In this document: positions 38,271-52,500 of the stretch, piece after piece
How positions within the stretch are numbered: the first letter of the stretch is position 1
Layout: every line of letters starts with the position of its first letter
Origin: Dryomyza anilis
Lineage: Eukaryota; Arthropoda; Insecta; Diptera; Dryomyzidae
Direction: 5' to 3'
Length of the DNA stretch: 64,000 nt
Assembly: GCA_951804985.1 (NCBI GenBank)
Contig: OX638135.1
Span: forward strand, 6,786,659-6,850,658
The notes under the pieces: model-generated
Told to the model about the DNA's origin: nothing
The model's database searches: none
Seen by the model: only the letters and a program-made list of their open reading frames with translations
Position numbers and translations under genes: made by a program

Positions 38271-41200
38271 AGATCACAAGATCAAAAATATCAAAAAGAT
38301 CAAAAAGATCAAAAAGATCAAAAAGATCAAACAGATCAAACAGATCAAAAAGATCAAAAAGATCAAAAAGATCAAAAAGATCAAAAAGATCAAAAATATC
38401 AAAAAGATCAAAAAGATCACAAGATCAAAAATATCAAAAAGATCAAAAAGATCAAAAAGATCAAAAAGATCAAAAAGATCAAAAAGATCAAAAAGATCAA
38501 AAAGATCAAAAAGATCAAAAAGATCAAAAAGATCAAATAGATCAAAAAGATCAAAAAGATCAAAAAGATCAAAAATATCAAAAAGATCAAAAAGATCAAA
38601 AAAGATCAAAAAGATCAAAAAGATCAAAAAGATCAAAAAGATCAAAAAGATCAAAAAGATCAAAAAGATCAAAAAGATCAAATAGATCAAAAAGATCAAA
38701 AAGATCAAAAAGATCAAAAAGATCAAAAAGATCAAAAAGATCAAAAAGATCAAACAGATCAAACAGATCAAAAAGATCAAAAAGATCAAAAAGATCAAAA
38801 AGATCAAAAAGATCAAAAAGATCAAAAAGATCAAAAAGATCAAAAAGATCAAAAAGATCAAAAAGATCAAAAAGATCAAAAAGATCAAAAAGATCTAAAT
38901 GATCAAAAAGATCAAAAAGATCACAAGATCACAAAGGTCTAAAGACCAAAAAGATCAAAAAGATCAAAAAGATCAAAAAGATCAAAAAGATCAAAAAGAT
39001 CAAAAAGATCAAAAAGATCAAAAAGATCAAAAATATCAAAAAGATCAAAAAGATCAAAAAAGATCAAAAAGATAAAAAAAGATCAAAAAGATCAAAAAGA
39101 TCAAAAAGATAAAAAAGATAAAAAAGATCAAAAAGATCAAAAAGATCAAAAAGATCAAAAAGATCAAAAAGATCAAAAAGATCAAAAAGATCAAAAAGAT
39201 CAAAAAGATCAAAAAGATCAAAAAGATCAAAAGATCAAAAAGATCAAAAAGATCAAAGAGATCAAAAAGATCAAAAAGATCAAAAAGATCAAAAAAGATC
39301 AAAAAGATAAAAAAAGATCAAAAAGATCAAAAAGATCAAAAAGATCAAAGAGATCAAAAAGATCAAAAAGATCAAAAACATCAAAAAAGATCAAAAAGAT
39401 AAAAAAAGATCAAAAAGATCAAAAAGATCAAAAAGATCAAAAAGATAAAAAAGATAAAAAAAAGATCAAAAAGATCAAAAAGATCAAAAAGATCAAAAAG
39501 ATCAAAAAGATCAAAAAGATCAAAAAGATCAAAAAGATCAAAAAGATCAAAAAGATCAAAAAGATCAAAAAGATCAAAAAGATCAAAAAGATCAAAAAGA
39601 TCAAAAAGATCAAAAAGATCAAAAAGATCAAAAAGATCAAAAAGATCAAAAAGATCAAAAAGATCAAAAAGATCAAAAAGATCAAAAAGATCAAAAAGAT
39701 CAAAAAGATCAAAAAGATCAAAAAGATCAAAAAGATCAAAAAGATCAAAAAGATCAAAAAGATCAAAAAGATCAAAAAGATCAAAAAGATCAAAAAGATC
39801 AAAAAGATCAAAAAGATCAAAAAGATCAAAAAGATCAAAAAGATCAAAAAGATCAAAAAGATCAAAAAGATCAAAAAGATCAAAAAGATCAAAAAGATCA
39901 AAAAGATCAAAAAGATCAAAAAGATCAAAAAGATCAAAAAGATCAAAAAGATCAAAAAGATCAAAAAGATCAAAAAGATCAAAAAGATCAAAAAGATCAA
40001 AAAGATCAAAAAGATCAAAAAGATCAAAAAGATCAAAAAGATCAAAAAGATCAAAAAGATCAAAAAGATCAAAAAGATCAAAAAGATCAAAAGATCAAAA
40101 AGATCAAAAAGATCAAAAAGATCTCAAGATCAAAAATATCAAAAAGATCAAAAAGATCAAAAAGATCAAAAAGATCAAAAAGATCAAATAGATCAAAAAG
40201 ATCAAAAAGATCAAAAAGATCAAAAAGATCAAAAATATCAAAAAGATCAAAAAGATCAAAAAAGATCAAAAAGATCAAAAAGATCAAAAAGATCAAAAAG
40301 ATCAAAAAGATCAAAAAGATCAAAAAGATCAAAAAGATCAAAAAGATCAAAAAGATCAAAAAGATCAAAAAATTCAAAGATCAAAAAGATCAAAAATATC
40401 AAAAAGATCAAAAAGATCACAAGATCAAAAATATCAAAAAGATCAAAAATATCAAAAAGATCAAAAAGATCAAAAAGATCAAAAAGATCAAAAAGATCAA
40501 AAAGATCAAAAAGATCAAAAAGATCAAATAGATCAAAAATATCAAAAAGATCAAAAAGATCAAAAATATCAAAAAGATCAAAAAGATCAAAAAAGATCAA
40601 AAAGATCAAAAAGATCAAAAAGATCAAAAAGATCAAAAAGATCAAAAAGATCAAAAATATCAAAAAGATCAAAAAGATCAAATAGATCAAAAAGATCAAA
40701 AAGATCAAAAAGATCAAAAAGATCAAAAAGATCAAAAAGATCAAAAAGATCAAAAAGATCAAAAAGATCAAAAAGATCAAAAAGATCAAACAGATCAAAC
40801 AGATCAAAAAGATCAAAAAGATCAAAAAGATCAAAAAGATCAAAAAGATCAAAAAGATCAAAAAGATCAAAAAGATCAAAAAGATCAAAAAGATCAAAAA
40901 GATCAAAAAGATCAAAAAGATCAAAAAGATCTAAATGATCAAAAAGATCAAAAAGATCACAAGATCACAAAGGTCTAAAGACCAAAAAGATCAAAAAGAT
41001 CAAAAAGATCAAAAAGATCAAAAAGATCAAAAAGATCAAAAAGATCAAAAATATCAAAAAGATCAAAAAGATCAAAAAAGATCAAAAAGATCAAAAAGAT
41101 CAAAAAGATCAAAAAGATCAAAAAGATCAAAAAGATCAAAAAGATCAAAAAGATCAAAAAGATCAAAAAGATCAAAAAGATCAAAAAGATCAAAAAGATC

Positions 41201-44200
41201 AAAAAGATCAAAAAGATCAAAAAGATCAAAAAGATCAAAAAGATCAAAAAGATCAAAAGATCAAAAAGATCAAAAAGATCAAAAAGATCAAAGAGATCAA
41301 AAAGATCAAGAAGATCAAAAAGATCAAAAAAGATCAAAAAGATAAAAAAAGATCAAAAAGATCAAAAAGATCAAAAAGATAAAAAAGATAAAAAAAAGAT
41401 CAAAAAGATCAAAAAGATCAAAAAGATCAAAAAGATCAAAAAGATCAAAAAGATCAAAAAGATCAAAAAGATCAAAAAGATCAAAAAGATCAAAAAGATC
41501 AAAAAGATCAAAAAGATCAAAAAGATCAAAAAGATCAAAAAGATCAAAAAGATCAAAAAGATCAAATAGATCAAAAAGATCAAAAAGATCAAAAAGATCA
41601 AAAAGATCAAAAAGATCAAAAAGATCAAAAAGATCAAAAAGATCAAAAAGATCAAAAAGATCAAAAAGATCAAAAAGATCAAAAAGATCAAAAAGATCAA
41701 AAAGATCAAAAAGATCAAAAAGATCAAAAAGATCAAAAAGATCAAAAAGATCAAAAAGATCAAAAAGATCAAAAAGATCAAAAAGATCAAAAAGATCAAA
41801 AAGATCAAAAAGATCAAAAAGATCAAAAAGATCAAAAAGATCAAAAAGATCAAAAAGATCAAAAAGATCAAAAAGATCAAAAAGATCAAAAAGATCAAAA
41901 AGATCAAAAAGATCAAAAAGATCAAAAAGATCAAAAATATCAAAAAGATCAAAAAGATCAAAAAAGATCAAAAAGATCAAAAAGATCAAAAAGATCAAAA
42001 AGATCAAAAAGATCAAAAAGATCAAAAAGATCAAAAAGATCAAAAAGATCAAAAAGATCAAAAAGATCAAAAAGATCAAAAAGATCAAAAAGATCAAAAA
42101 GATCAAAAAGATCAAAAAGATCAAAAAGATCAAAAAGATCAAAAAGATCAAAAAGATCAAAAGATCAAAAAGATCAAAAAGATCAAAAAGATCAAAGAGA
42201 TCAAAAAGATCAAAAAGATCAAAAAGATCAAAAAGATCAAAAAGATCAAAAAGATCAAAAAGATCAAAAAGATAAAAAAAAGATCAAAAAGATCAAAAAT
42301 ATCAAAAAGATCAAAAAAGATCAAAAAGATCAAAAAGATCAAAAAGATCAAAAAGATCAAAAAGATCAAAAAGATCAAAAAGATCAAAAAGATCAAAAAG
42401 ATCAAAAAGATCAAAAAGATCAAAAAGATCAAAAAGATCAAAAAATCAAAAAGATCAAAAAGATCAAAAAGATCAAAAAGATCAAAAAGATCAAAAAGAT
42501 CAAAAAGATCAAAAGATCAAAAAGATCAAAAAGATCAAAAAGATCAAAAAGATCAAAAAGATCAAAAAGATCAAAAAGATCAAAAAGATCAAAAAGATCA
42601 AACAGATCAAAAAGATCACAAAGATCTAAAGACCAAAAAGATCAAAAAGATCAAAGAGATCAAAAAGATCAAAAAGATCAAAAAGATCAAAAAGATCAAA
42701 AAGATCAAAAAGATCAAAAAGATCAAAAAGATCAAAAAATCAAAAAGATCAAAAAGATCAAAAAGATCAAAAAGATCAAAAAGATCAAAAAGATCAAAAA
42801 GATCAAAAGATCAAAAAGATCAAAAAGATCAAAAAGATCAAAAAGATCAAAAAGATCAAAAAGATCAAAAAGATCAAAAAGATCAAAAGATCAAAAAGAT
42901 CAAAAAGATCAAAAAGATCAAAGAGATCAAAAAGATCAAAAAGATCAAAAAGATCAAAAGATCAAAAAGATCAAAAAGATCAAAAAGATCAAAAAGATCA
43001 AAAAGATCAAAAAGATCAAAAAGATCAAAAAGATCAAAAAGATCAAACAGATCAAAAATATCAAAAAGATCAAAAAGATCAAAAAGATCAAAAAGATCAA
43101 AAAGATCAAAAAGATCAAAAAGATCAAAAAAGATCAAAAAGATCAAAAAGATAAAAAAGATAAAAAAGATAAAAAAAAGATCAAAAAGATCAAAAAGATC
43201 AAAAAAATCAAAAAGATCAAAAAGATCAAAAAGATCAAAAAGATCAAAAAGATCAAAAAGATCAAAAAGATCACAAAGATCTAAAGACCAAAAAGATCAA
43301 AAAGATCAAAGAGATCAAAAAGATCAAAAATATTCAAAAGATCAAAAAGATCAAAAATATCAAAAAGATCAAAAAGATCACAAGATCACAAAGATCTAAA
43401 GACCAAAAAGATCAAAAAGATCAAAAAGATCAAAAATATCAAAAAGATCTAAATGATCAAAAAGATCAAAAAGATCAAAAAGATCAAAAAGATCAAAAAG
43501 ATCAAAAAGATCAAAAAGATCAAAAAGATCAAAAAGATCAAAAAGATCAAAAAGATCAAAAAGATCAAAAAGATCAAAAAGATCAAAAAGATCAAAAAGA
43601 TCAAAAAGATCAAAAAGATCAAAAAGATCAAAAAGATCAAAAAGATCAAAAAGATCAAAAAGATCAAAAAGATCAAAAAGATCAAAAAGATCAAAAAGAT
43701 CAAAAAGATCAAAAAGATCAAAAAGATCACAAGATCACAAAGATCTAAAGACCAAAAAGATCAAAAAGATCAAAGAGATCAAAAAGATCAAAAATATTCA
43801 AAAGATCAAAAAGATCAAAAATATCAAAAAGATCAAAAAGATCACAAGATCACAAAGATCTAAAGACCAAAAAGATCAAAAAGATCAAAAATATCAAAAA
43901 GATCTAAATGATCAAAAAGATCAAAAAGATCAAAAAGATCAAAAAGATCAAAAAGATCAAAAAGATCAAAAAGATCAAAAAGATCAAAAAGATCAAAAAG
44001 ATCAAAAAGATCAAAAAGATCAAAAAGATCAAAAAGATCAAAAAGATCAAAAAGATCAAAAAGATCAAAAAGATCAAAAAGATCAAAAAGATCAAAAAGA
44101 TCAAAAAGATCAAAAAGATCACAAGATCACAAAGATCTAAAGACCAAAAAGATCAAAAAGATCAAAAAGATCAAAAAGATCTAAATGATCAAAAAGATCA

Positions 44201-44590
44201 AAAAGATCAAAAAGATCAAAAAGATCAAAAAGATCAAAAAGATCAAAAAGATCAAAAAGATCAAAAAGATCAAAAAGATCAAAAAGATCAAAAAGATCAA
44301 AAAGATCAAAAAGATCAAAAAGATCAAAAAGATCAAAAAGATCAAAAAGATCAAAAAGATCAAAAAGATCAAAAAGATCAAAAAGATCAAAAAGATCAAA
44401 AAGATCAAAAAGATCAAAAAGATCAAAAAGATCAAAAAGATCAAAAAGATCAAAAAGATCAAAAAGATCAAAAAGATCAAAAAGATCAAAAAGATCAAAA
44501 AGATCAAAAAGATCAAAAAGATCAAAAAGATCAAAAAGATCAAAAAGATCACAAGATCACAAAGATCTAAAGACCAAAAAGATCAAAAAG
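38271..44590 (+). repeat. Large higher-order unit, copy 1 (about 6.3 kb)
   Basis: Shared landmarks with 44591-49500 occur in the same order. GGTCTAAAG is at 38936 and 40972, against 45164 and 47238. GATCTCAA is at 40120, against 46403. GATAAAAAAGATAAAAAA sites are near 39105, 39443 and 41380. A GATCAAACA pair is near 40788. A TATTCAAAA junction is near 43330. The two GGTCTAAAG sites are about 2.04 kb apart, so the unit contains a 2-kb sub-repeat. The right part (43.2-44.6 kb) has three successive junctions (43390, 43727, 44120) separated by pure runs that are not matched in copy 2. Confidence 0.8.
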
Positions 44591-47500
44591 ATCAAAGAGA
44601 TCAAAAAGATCAAAAATATTCAAAGATCAAAAAGATCAAAAATATCAAAAAGATCAAAAAGATCACAAGATCAAAAATATCAAAAAGATCAAAAAGATCA
44701 AAAAGATCAAAAAGATCAAAAAGATCAAAAAGATCAAAAAGATCAAATAGATCAAAAAGATCAAAAAGATCAAAAAGATCAAAAATATCAAAAAGATCAA
44801 AAAGATCAAAAAAGATCAAAAAGATCAAAAAGATCAAAAAGATCAAAAAGATCAAAAAGATCAAAAAGATCAAAAAGATCAAAAAGATCAAATAGATCAA
44901 AAAGATCAAAAAGATCAAAAAGATCAAAAAGATCAAAAAGATCAAAAAGATCAAAAAGATCAAAAAGATCAAACAGATCAAACAGATCAAAAAGATCAAA
45001 AAGATCAAAAAGATCAAAAAGATCAAAAAGATCAAAAAGATCAAAAAGATCAAAAAGATCAAAAAGATCAAAAAGATCAAAAAGATCAAAAAGATCAAAA
45101 AGATCAAAAAGATCAAAAAGATCTAAATGATCAAAAAGATCAAAAAGATCACAAGATCACAAAGGTCTAAAGACCAAAAAGATCAAAAAGATCAAAAAGA
45201 TCAAAAAGATCAAAAAGATCAAAAAGATCAAAAAGATCAAAAATATCAAAAAGATCAAAAAGATCAAAAAAGATCAAAAAGATAAAAAAAGATCAAAAAG
45301 ATCAAAAAGATCAAAAAGATAAAAAAGATAAAAAAGATCAAAAAGATCAAAAAGATCAAAAAGATCAAAAAGATCAAAAAGATCAAAAAGATCAAAAAGA
45401 TCAAAAAGATCAAAAAGATCAAAAAGATCAAAAAGATCAAAAAGATCAAAAAGATCAAAAAGATCAAAAAGATCAAAAAGATCAAAAGATCAAAAAGATC
45501 AAAAAGATCAAAGAGATCAAAAAGATCAAAAAGATCAAAAAGATCAAAAAAGATCAAAAAAGATCAAAAAGATAAAAAAAGATCAAAAAGATCAAAAAGA
45601 TCAAAAAGATCAAAGAGATCAAAAAGATCAAAAAGATCAAAAAGATCAAAAAAGATCAAAAAGATAAAAAAAAATCAAAAAGATCAAAAAGATCAAAAAG
45701 ATAAAAAAGATAAAAAAAAGATCAAAAAGATCAAAAAGATCAAAAAGATCAAAAAGATCAAAAAGATCAAAAAGATCAAAAAGATCAAAAAGATCAAAAA
45801 GATCAAAAAGATCAAAAAGATCAAAAAGATCAAAAAGATCAAAAAGATCAAAAAGATCAAAAAGATCAAAAAGATCAAAAAGATCAAAAAGATCAAAAAG
45901 ATCAAAAAGATCAAAAAGATCAAAAAGATCAAAAAGATCAAAAAGATCAAAAAGATCAAAAAGATCAAAAAGATCAAAAAGATCAAAAAGATCAAAAAGA
46001 TCAAAAAGATCAAAAAGATCAAAAAGATCAAAAAGATCAAAAAGATCAAAAAGATCAAAAAGATCAAAAAGATCAAAAAGATCAAAAAGATCAAAAAGAT
46101 CAAAAAGATCAAAAAGATCAAAAAGATCAAAAAGATCAAAAAGATCAAAAAGATCAAAAAGATCAAAAAGATCAAAAAGATCAAAAAGATCAAAAAGATC
46201 AAAAAGATCAAAAAGATCAAAAAGATCAAAAAGATCAAAAAGATCAAAAAGATCAAAAAGATCAAAAAGATCAAAAAGATCAAAAAGATCAAAAAGATCA
46301 AAAAGATCAAAAAGATCAAAAAGATCAAAAAGATCAAAAAGATCAAAAAGATCAAAAAGATCAAAAAGATCAAAAGATCAAAAAGATCAAAAAGATCAAA
46401 AAGATCTCAAGATCAAAAATATCAAAAAGATCAAAAAGATCAAAAAGATCAAAAAGATCAAAAAGATCAAATAGATCAAAAAGATCAAAAAGATCAAAAA
46501 GATCAAAAAGATCAAAAATATCAAAAAGATCAAAAAGATCAAAAAAGATCAAAAAGATCAAAAAGATCAAAAAGATCAAAAAGATCAAAAAGATCAAAAA
46601 GATCAAAAAGATCAAAAAGATCAAAAAGATCAAAAAGATCAAAAAGATCAAAAATATTCAAAGATCAAAAAGATCAAAAATATCAAAAAGATCAAAAAGA
46701 TCACAAGATCAAAAAGATCAAAAAGATCAAAAAGATCAAAAAGATCAAAAAGATCAAAAAGATCAAAAAGATCAAAAAGATCAAATAGATCAAAAATATC
46801 AAAAAGATCAAAAAGATCAAAAATATCAAAAAGATCAAAAAGATCAAAAAAGATCAAAAAGATCAAAAAGATCAAAAAGATCAAAAAGATCAAAAAGATC
46901 AAAAAGATCAAAAAGATCAAAAAGATCAAAAAGATCAAAAAGATCAAATAGATCAAAAAGATCAAAAAGATCAAAAAGATCAAAAAGATCAAAAAGATCA
47001 AAAAGATCAAAAAGATCAAAAAGATCAAAAAGATCAAACAGATCAAACAGATCAAAAAGATCAAAAAGATCAAAAAGATCAAAAAGATCAAAAAGATCAA
47101 AAAGATCAAAAAGATCAAAAAGATCAAAAAGATCAAAAAGATCAAAAAGATCAAAAAGATCAAAAAGATCAAAAAGATCAAAAAGATCAAAAAGATCTAA
47201 ATGATCAAAAAGATCAAAAAGATCACAAGATCACAAAGGTCTAAAGACCAAAAAGATCAAAAAGATCAAAAAGATCAAAAAGATCAAAAAGATCAAAAAT
47301 ATCAAAAAGATCAAAAAGATCAAAAAAGATCAAAAAGATCAAAAAGATCAAAAAGATCAAAAAGATCAAAAAGATCAAAAAGATCAAAAAGATCAAAAAG
47401 ATCAAAAAGATCAAAAAGATCAAAAAGATCAAAAAGATCAAAAAGATCAAAAAGATCAAAAAGATCAAAAAGATCAAAAAGATCAAAAAGATCAAAAGAT

Positions 47501-49500
47501 CAAAAAGATCAAAAAGATCAAAAAGATCAAAGAGATCAAAAAGATCAAAAAGATCAAAAAGATCAAAAAAGATCAAAAAGATAAAAAAAGATCAAAAAGA
47601 TCAAAAAGATCAAAAAGATAAAAAAGATAAAAAAAAGATCAAAAAGATCAAAAAGATCAAAAAGATCAAAAAGATCAAAAAGATCAAAAAGATCAAAAAG
47701 ATCAAAAAGATCAAAAAGATCAAAAAGATCAAAAAGATCAAAAAGATCAAAAAGATCAAAAAGATCAAAAAGATCAAAAAGATCAAAAAGATCAAAAAGA
47801 TCAAAAAGATCAAAAAGATCAAAAAGATCAAATAGATCAAAAAGATGAAAAAGATCAAAAAGATCAAAAAGATCAAAAAGATCAAAAAGATCAAAAAGAT
47901 CAAAAAGATCAAAAAGATCAAAAAGATCAAAAAGATCAAAAAGATCAAAAAGATCAAAAAGATCAAAAAGATCAAAAAGATCAAAAAGATCAAAAAGATC
48001 AAAAAGATCAAAAAGATCAAAAAGATCAAAAAGATCAAAAAGATCAAAAAGATCAAAAAGATCAAAAAGATCAAAAAGATCAAAAAGATCAAAAAGATCA
48101 AAAAGATCAAAAAGATCAAAAAGATCAAAAAGATCAAAAAGATCAAAAAGATCAAAAAGATCAAAAAGATCAAAAAGATCAAAAAGATCAAAAAGATCAA
48201 AAAGATCAAAAATATCAAAAAGATCAAAAAGATCAAAAAAGATCAAAAAGATCAAAAAGATCAAAAAGATCAAAAAGATCAAAAAGATCAAAAAGATCAA
48301 AAAGATCAAAAAGATCAAAAAGATCAAAAAGATCAAAAAGATCAAAAAGATCAAAAAGATCAAAAAGATCAAAAAGATCAAAAAGATCAAAAAGATCAAA
48401 AAAATCAAAAAGATCAAAAGATCAAAAAGATCAAAAAGATCAAAAAGATCAAAGAGATCAAAAAGATCAAAAAGATCAAAAAGATCAAAAAGATCAAAAA
48501 GATAAAAAAAAGATCAAAAAGATCAAAAATATCAAAAAGATCAAAAAGATCAAAAAAGATCAAAAAGATCAAAAAGATCAAAAAGATCAAAAAGATCAAA
48601 AAGATCAAAAAGATCAAAAAGATCAAAAAGATCAAAAAGATCAAAAAGATCAAAAAGATCAAAAAGATCAAAAAGATCAAAAAGATCAAAAAGATCAAAA
48701 AGATCAAAAAGATCAAAAGATCAAAAAGATCAAAAAGATCAAAAAGATCAAAGAGATCAAAAAGATCAAAAAGATCAAAAAGATCAAAAAGATCAAAAAG
48801 ATCAAAAAGATCAAACAGATCAAAAATATCAAAAAGATCAAAAAGATCAAAAAGATCAAAAAGATCAAACAGATCAAAAAGATAAAAAAGATAAAAAAAA
48901 GATCAAAAAGATCAAAAAGATCAAAAAGATCAAAAAGATCAAAAAGATCAAAAAGATCAAAAAGATAAAAAAAGATCAAAAAGATCAAAAAGATCAAAAA
49001 GATAAAAAAGATAAAAAAAAGATCAAAAAGATCAAAAAGATCAAAAAGATCAAAAAAATCAAAAAGATCAAAAAGATCAAAAAGATCAAAAAGATCAAAA
49101 AGATCAAAAAGATCAAAAAGATCAAAAAGATCACAAAGATCTAAAGACCAAAAAGATCAAAAAGATCAAAGAGATCAAAAAGATCAAAAATATTCAAAAG
49201 ATCAAAAAGATCAAAAATATCAAAAAGATCAAAAAGATCACAAGATCACAAAGATCTAAAGACCAAAAAGATCAAAAAGATCAAAAAGATCAAAAATATC
49301 AAAAAGATCAAAAAGATCAAAAAGATCGAAGAGATCAAAAAGATCAAAAAAGATCAAAAAGATCAAAAAGATCAAAAAGATCAAAAAGATCAAAAAGATC
49401 AAAAAGATCAAAAAGATCAAAAAGATCAAAAAGATCAAAAAGATCAAAAAGATCAAAAAGATCAAAAAGATCAAAAAGATCAAAAAGATCAAAAAGATCT
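44591..49500 (+). repeat. Large higher-order unit, copy 2
   Basis: This repeats the landmarks of 38271-44590 at offsets of 6,228 (GGTCTAAAG, first), 6,283 (GATCTCAA) and 6,266 bp (GGTCTAAAG, second). Offset changes of only tens of bases point to gain or loss of a few canonical monomers. The end section (about 49060-49260), with AATCAAAAA, the GATCTAAA/GACC junction and TATTCAAAA, matches 43200-43410 at a smaller offset of about 5,860 bp. One or more larger losses therefore occurred late in this copy. Confidence 0.8.
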
Positions 49501-52500
49501 AAAGATCAAAGAGATCAAAAAGATCAAAAAGATCAAAAAGATCAAAAAGATCAAAAAGATCAAAAAGATCAAAAAGATCAAAAAGATCAAAAAGATCAAA
49601 AAGATCAAAAAGATCAAAAAGATCAAAAAGATCAAAAAGATCAAAAAGATCAAAAAGATCAAAAAGATCAAAAAGATCAAAAAGATCAAAAAGATCAAAA
49701 AGATCAAAAAGATCAAAAAGATCAAAAAGATCAAAAAGATCAAAAAGATCAAAAAGATCAAAAAGATCAAAAAGATCAAAAAGATCAAAAAGATCAAAAA
49801 GATCAAAAAGATCAAAAAGATCAAAAAGATCAAAAAGATCAAAAAGATCAAAAAGATCAAAAAGATCAAAAAGATCAAAAAGATCAAAAAGATCAAAAAG
49901 ATCAAAAAGATCAAAAAGATCAAAAAGATCAAAAAGATCAAAAAGATCAAAAAAAATCAAAAAGATCAAAAAGATCAAAAAGATCAAAAAGATCAAAAAG
50001 ATCAAAAAGATCAAAAAGATCAAAAAGATCAAAAAGATCAAAAAGATCAAAAAGATCAAAAAGATCAAAAAGATCAAAAAGATCAAAAAGATCAAAAAGA
50101 TCAAAAAGATCAAAAAGATCAAAAAGATCAAAAAGATCAAAATGATCAAAATGATCAAAATGATCAAAATGATCAAAATGATCAAAATGATCAAAATGAT
50201 CAAAATGATCAAAATGATCAAAAAGATCAAAAAGATCAAAAAGATCAAAAAGATCAAAAAGATCAAAAAGATCAAAAAGATCAAAAAGATCAAAAAGATC
50301 AAAAAGATCAAAAAGATCAAAAAGATCAAAAAGATCAAAAAGATCAAAAAGATCAAAAAGATCAAAAAGATCAAAAAGATCAAAAAGATCAAAAAGATCA
50401 AAAAGATCAAAAAGATCAAAAAGATCAAAAAGATCAAAAAGATCAAAAAGATCAAAAAGATCAAAAAGATCAAAAAGATCAAAAAGATCAAAAAGATCAA
50501 AAAGATCAAAAAGATCAAAAAGATCAAAAAGATCAAAAAGATCAAAAAGATCAAAAAGATCAAAAAGATCAAAAAGATCAAAAAGATCAAAAAGATCAAA
50601 AAGATCAAAAAGATCAAAAAGATCAAAAAGATCAAAAAGATCAAAAAGATCAAAAAGATCAAAAAGATCAAAAAGATCAAAAAGATCAAAAAGATCAAAA
50701 AGATCAAAAAGATCAAAAAGATCAAAAAGATCAAAAAGATCAAAAAGATCAAAAAGATCAAAAAGATCAAAAAGATCAAAAAGATCAAAAAGATCAAAAA
50801 GATCAAAAAGATCAAAAAGATCAAAAAGATCAAAAAGATCAAAAAGATCAAAAAGATCAAAAAGATCAAAAAGATCAAAAAGATCAAAGAGATCAAAAAA
50901 ATCAAAGATATCAAAAAAAATCAAAAAGATCAAAAAAATCAAAAAGATCAAAAAGATCAAAAAGATCAAAAAGATCAAAAAGATCAAAAAGATCAAAAAG
51001 ATCAAAAAGATCAAAAAGATCAAAAAGATCAAAAATATCAAAAAGATCAAAAAGATCAAAAAGATCAAAAAGATCAAAAAGATCAAAAACATCAAAAACA
51101 TCAAAAACATCAAAAAAATCAAAAAGATCAAAAAGATCAAAAACATCAAAAAAAAATCAAAAAAATCAAAAAGATCAAAAAGATCAAAAAGATCAAAAAG
51201 ATCAAAAAGATCAAAAAGATCAAAAAGATCAAAAACATCAAAAACATCAAAAACATCAAAAACATCAAAAACATCAAAAACATCAAAAACATCAAAAACA
51301 TCAAAAACATCAAAAACATCAAAAACATCAAAAACATCAAAAACATCAAAAACATCAAAAACATCAAAAAGATCAAAAAAATCATAAAAATCAAAAAGAT
51401 CATAAAGATCAAAAAGATCAAAAAGATCAAAAAGATCAAAAAGATCAAAAACATCAAAAACATCAAAAACATCAAAAACATCAAAAACATCAAAAACATC
51501 AAAAAGATCAAAAAGATCAAAAAGATCAAAAAGATCAAAAAGATCAAAAAGATCAAAAAGATCAAAAAGATCAAAAAGATCAAAAAGATCAAAAAGATCA
51601 AAAAGATCAAAAAGATCAAAAAGATCAAAAAGATCAAAAAGATCAAAAAGATCAAAAAGATCAAAAAGATCAAAAAGATCAAAAAGATCAAAAAGATCAA
51701 AAAGATCAAAAAGATCAAAAAGATCAAAAAGATCAAAAAGATCAAAAAGATCAAAAAGATCAAAAAGATCAAAAAGATCAAAAAGATCAAAAAGATCAAA
51801 AAGATCAAAAAGATCAAAAAGATCAAAAAGATCAAAAAGATCAAAAAGATCAAAAAGATCAAAAAATCAAAAAGATCAAAAAGATCAAAAAGATCAAAAA
51901 GATCAAAAAGATCAAAAAGATCAAAAAGATCAAAAAGATCAAAAAGATCAAAAAGATCAAAAAGATCAAAAAGATCAAAAAGATCAAAAAGATCAAAAAG
52001 ATCAAAAAGATCAAAAAGATCAAAAAGATCAAAAAGATCAAAAAGATCAAAAAGATCAAAAAGATCAAAAACATCAAAAACATCAAAAACATCAAAAACA
52101 TCAAAAACATCAAAAACATCAAAAACATCAAAAACATCAAAAAGATCAAAAAGATCAAAAAGATCAAAAAGATCAAAAAGATCAAAAAGATCAAAAAGAT
52201 CAAAAAGATCAAAAAGATCAAAAAGATCAAAAAGATCAAAAAGATCAAAAAGATCAAAAAGATCAAAAAGATCAAAAAGATCAAAAAGATCAAAAAGATC
52301 AAAAAGATCAAAAAGATCAAAAAGATCAAAAAGATCAAAAAGATCAAAAAGATCAAAAAGATCAAAAAGATCAAAAAGATCAAAAAGATCAAAAAAATCA
52401 AAAAATCAAAAAGATCAAAAAGATCAAAAAGATCAAAAAGATCAAAAAGATCAAAAAGATCAAAAAGATCAAAAAGATCAAAAAGATCAAAAAGATCAAA

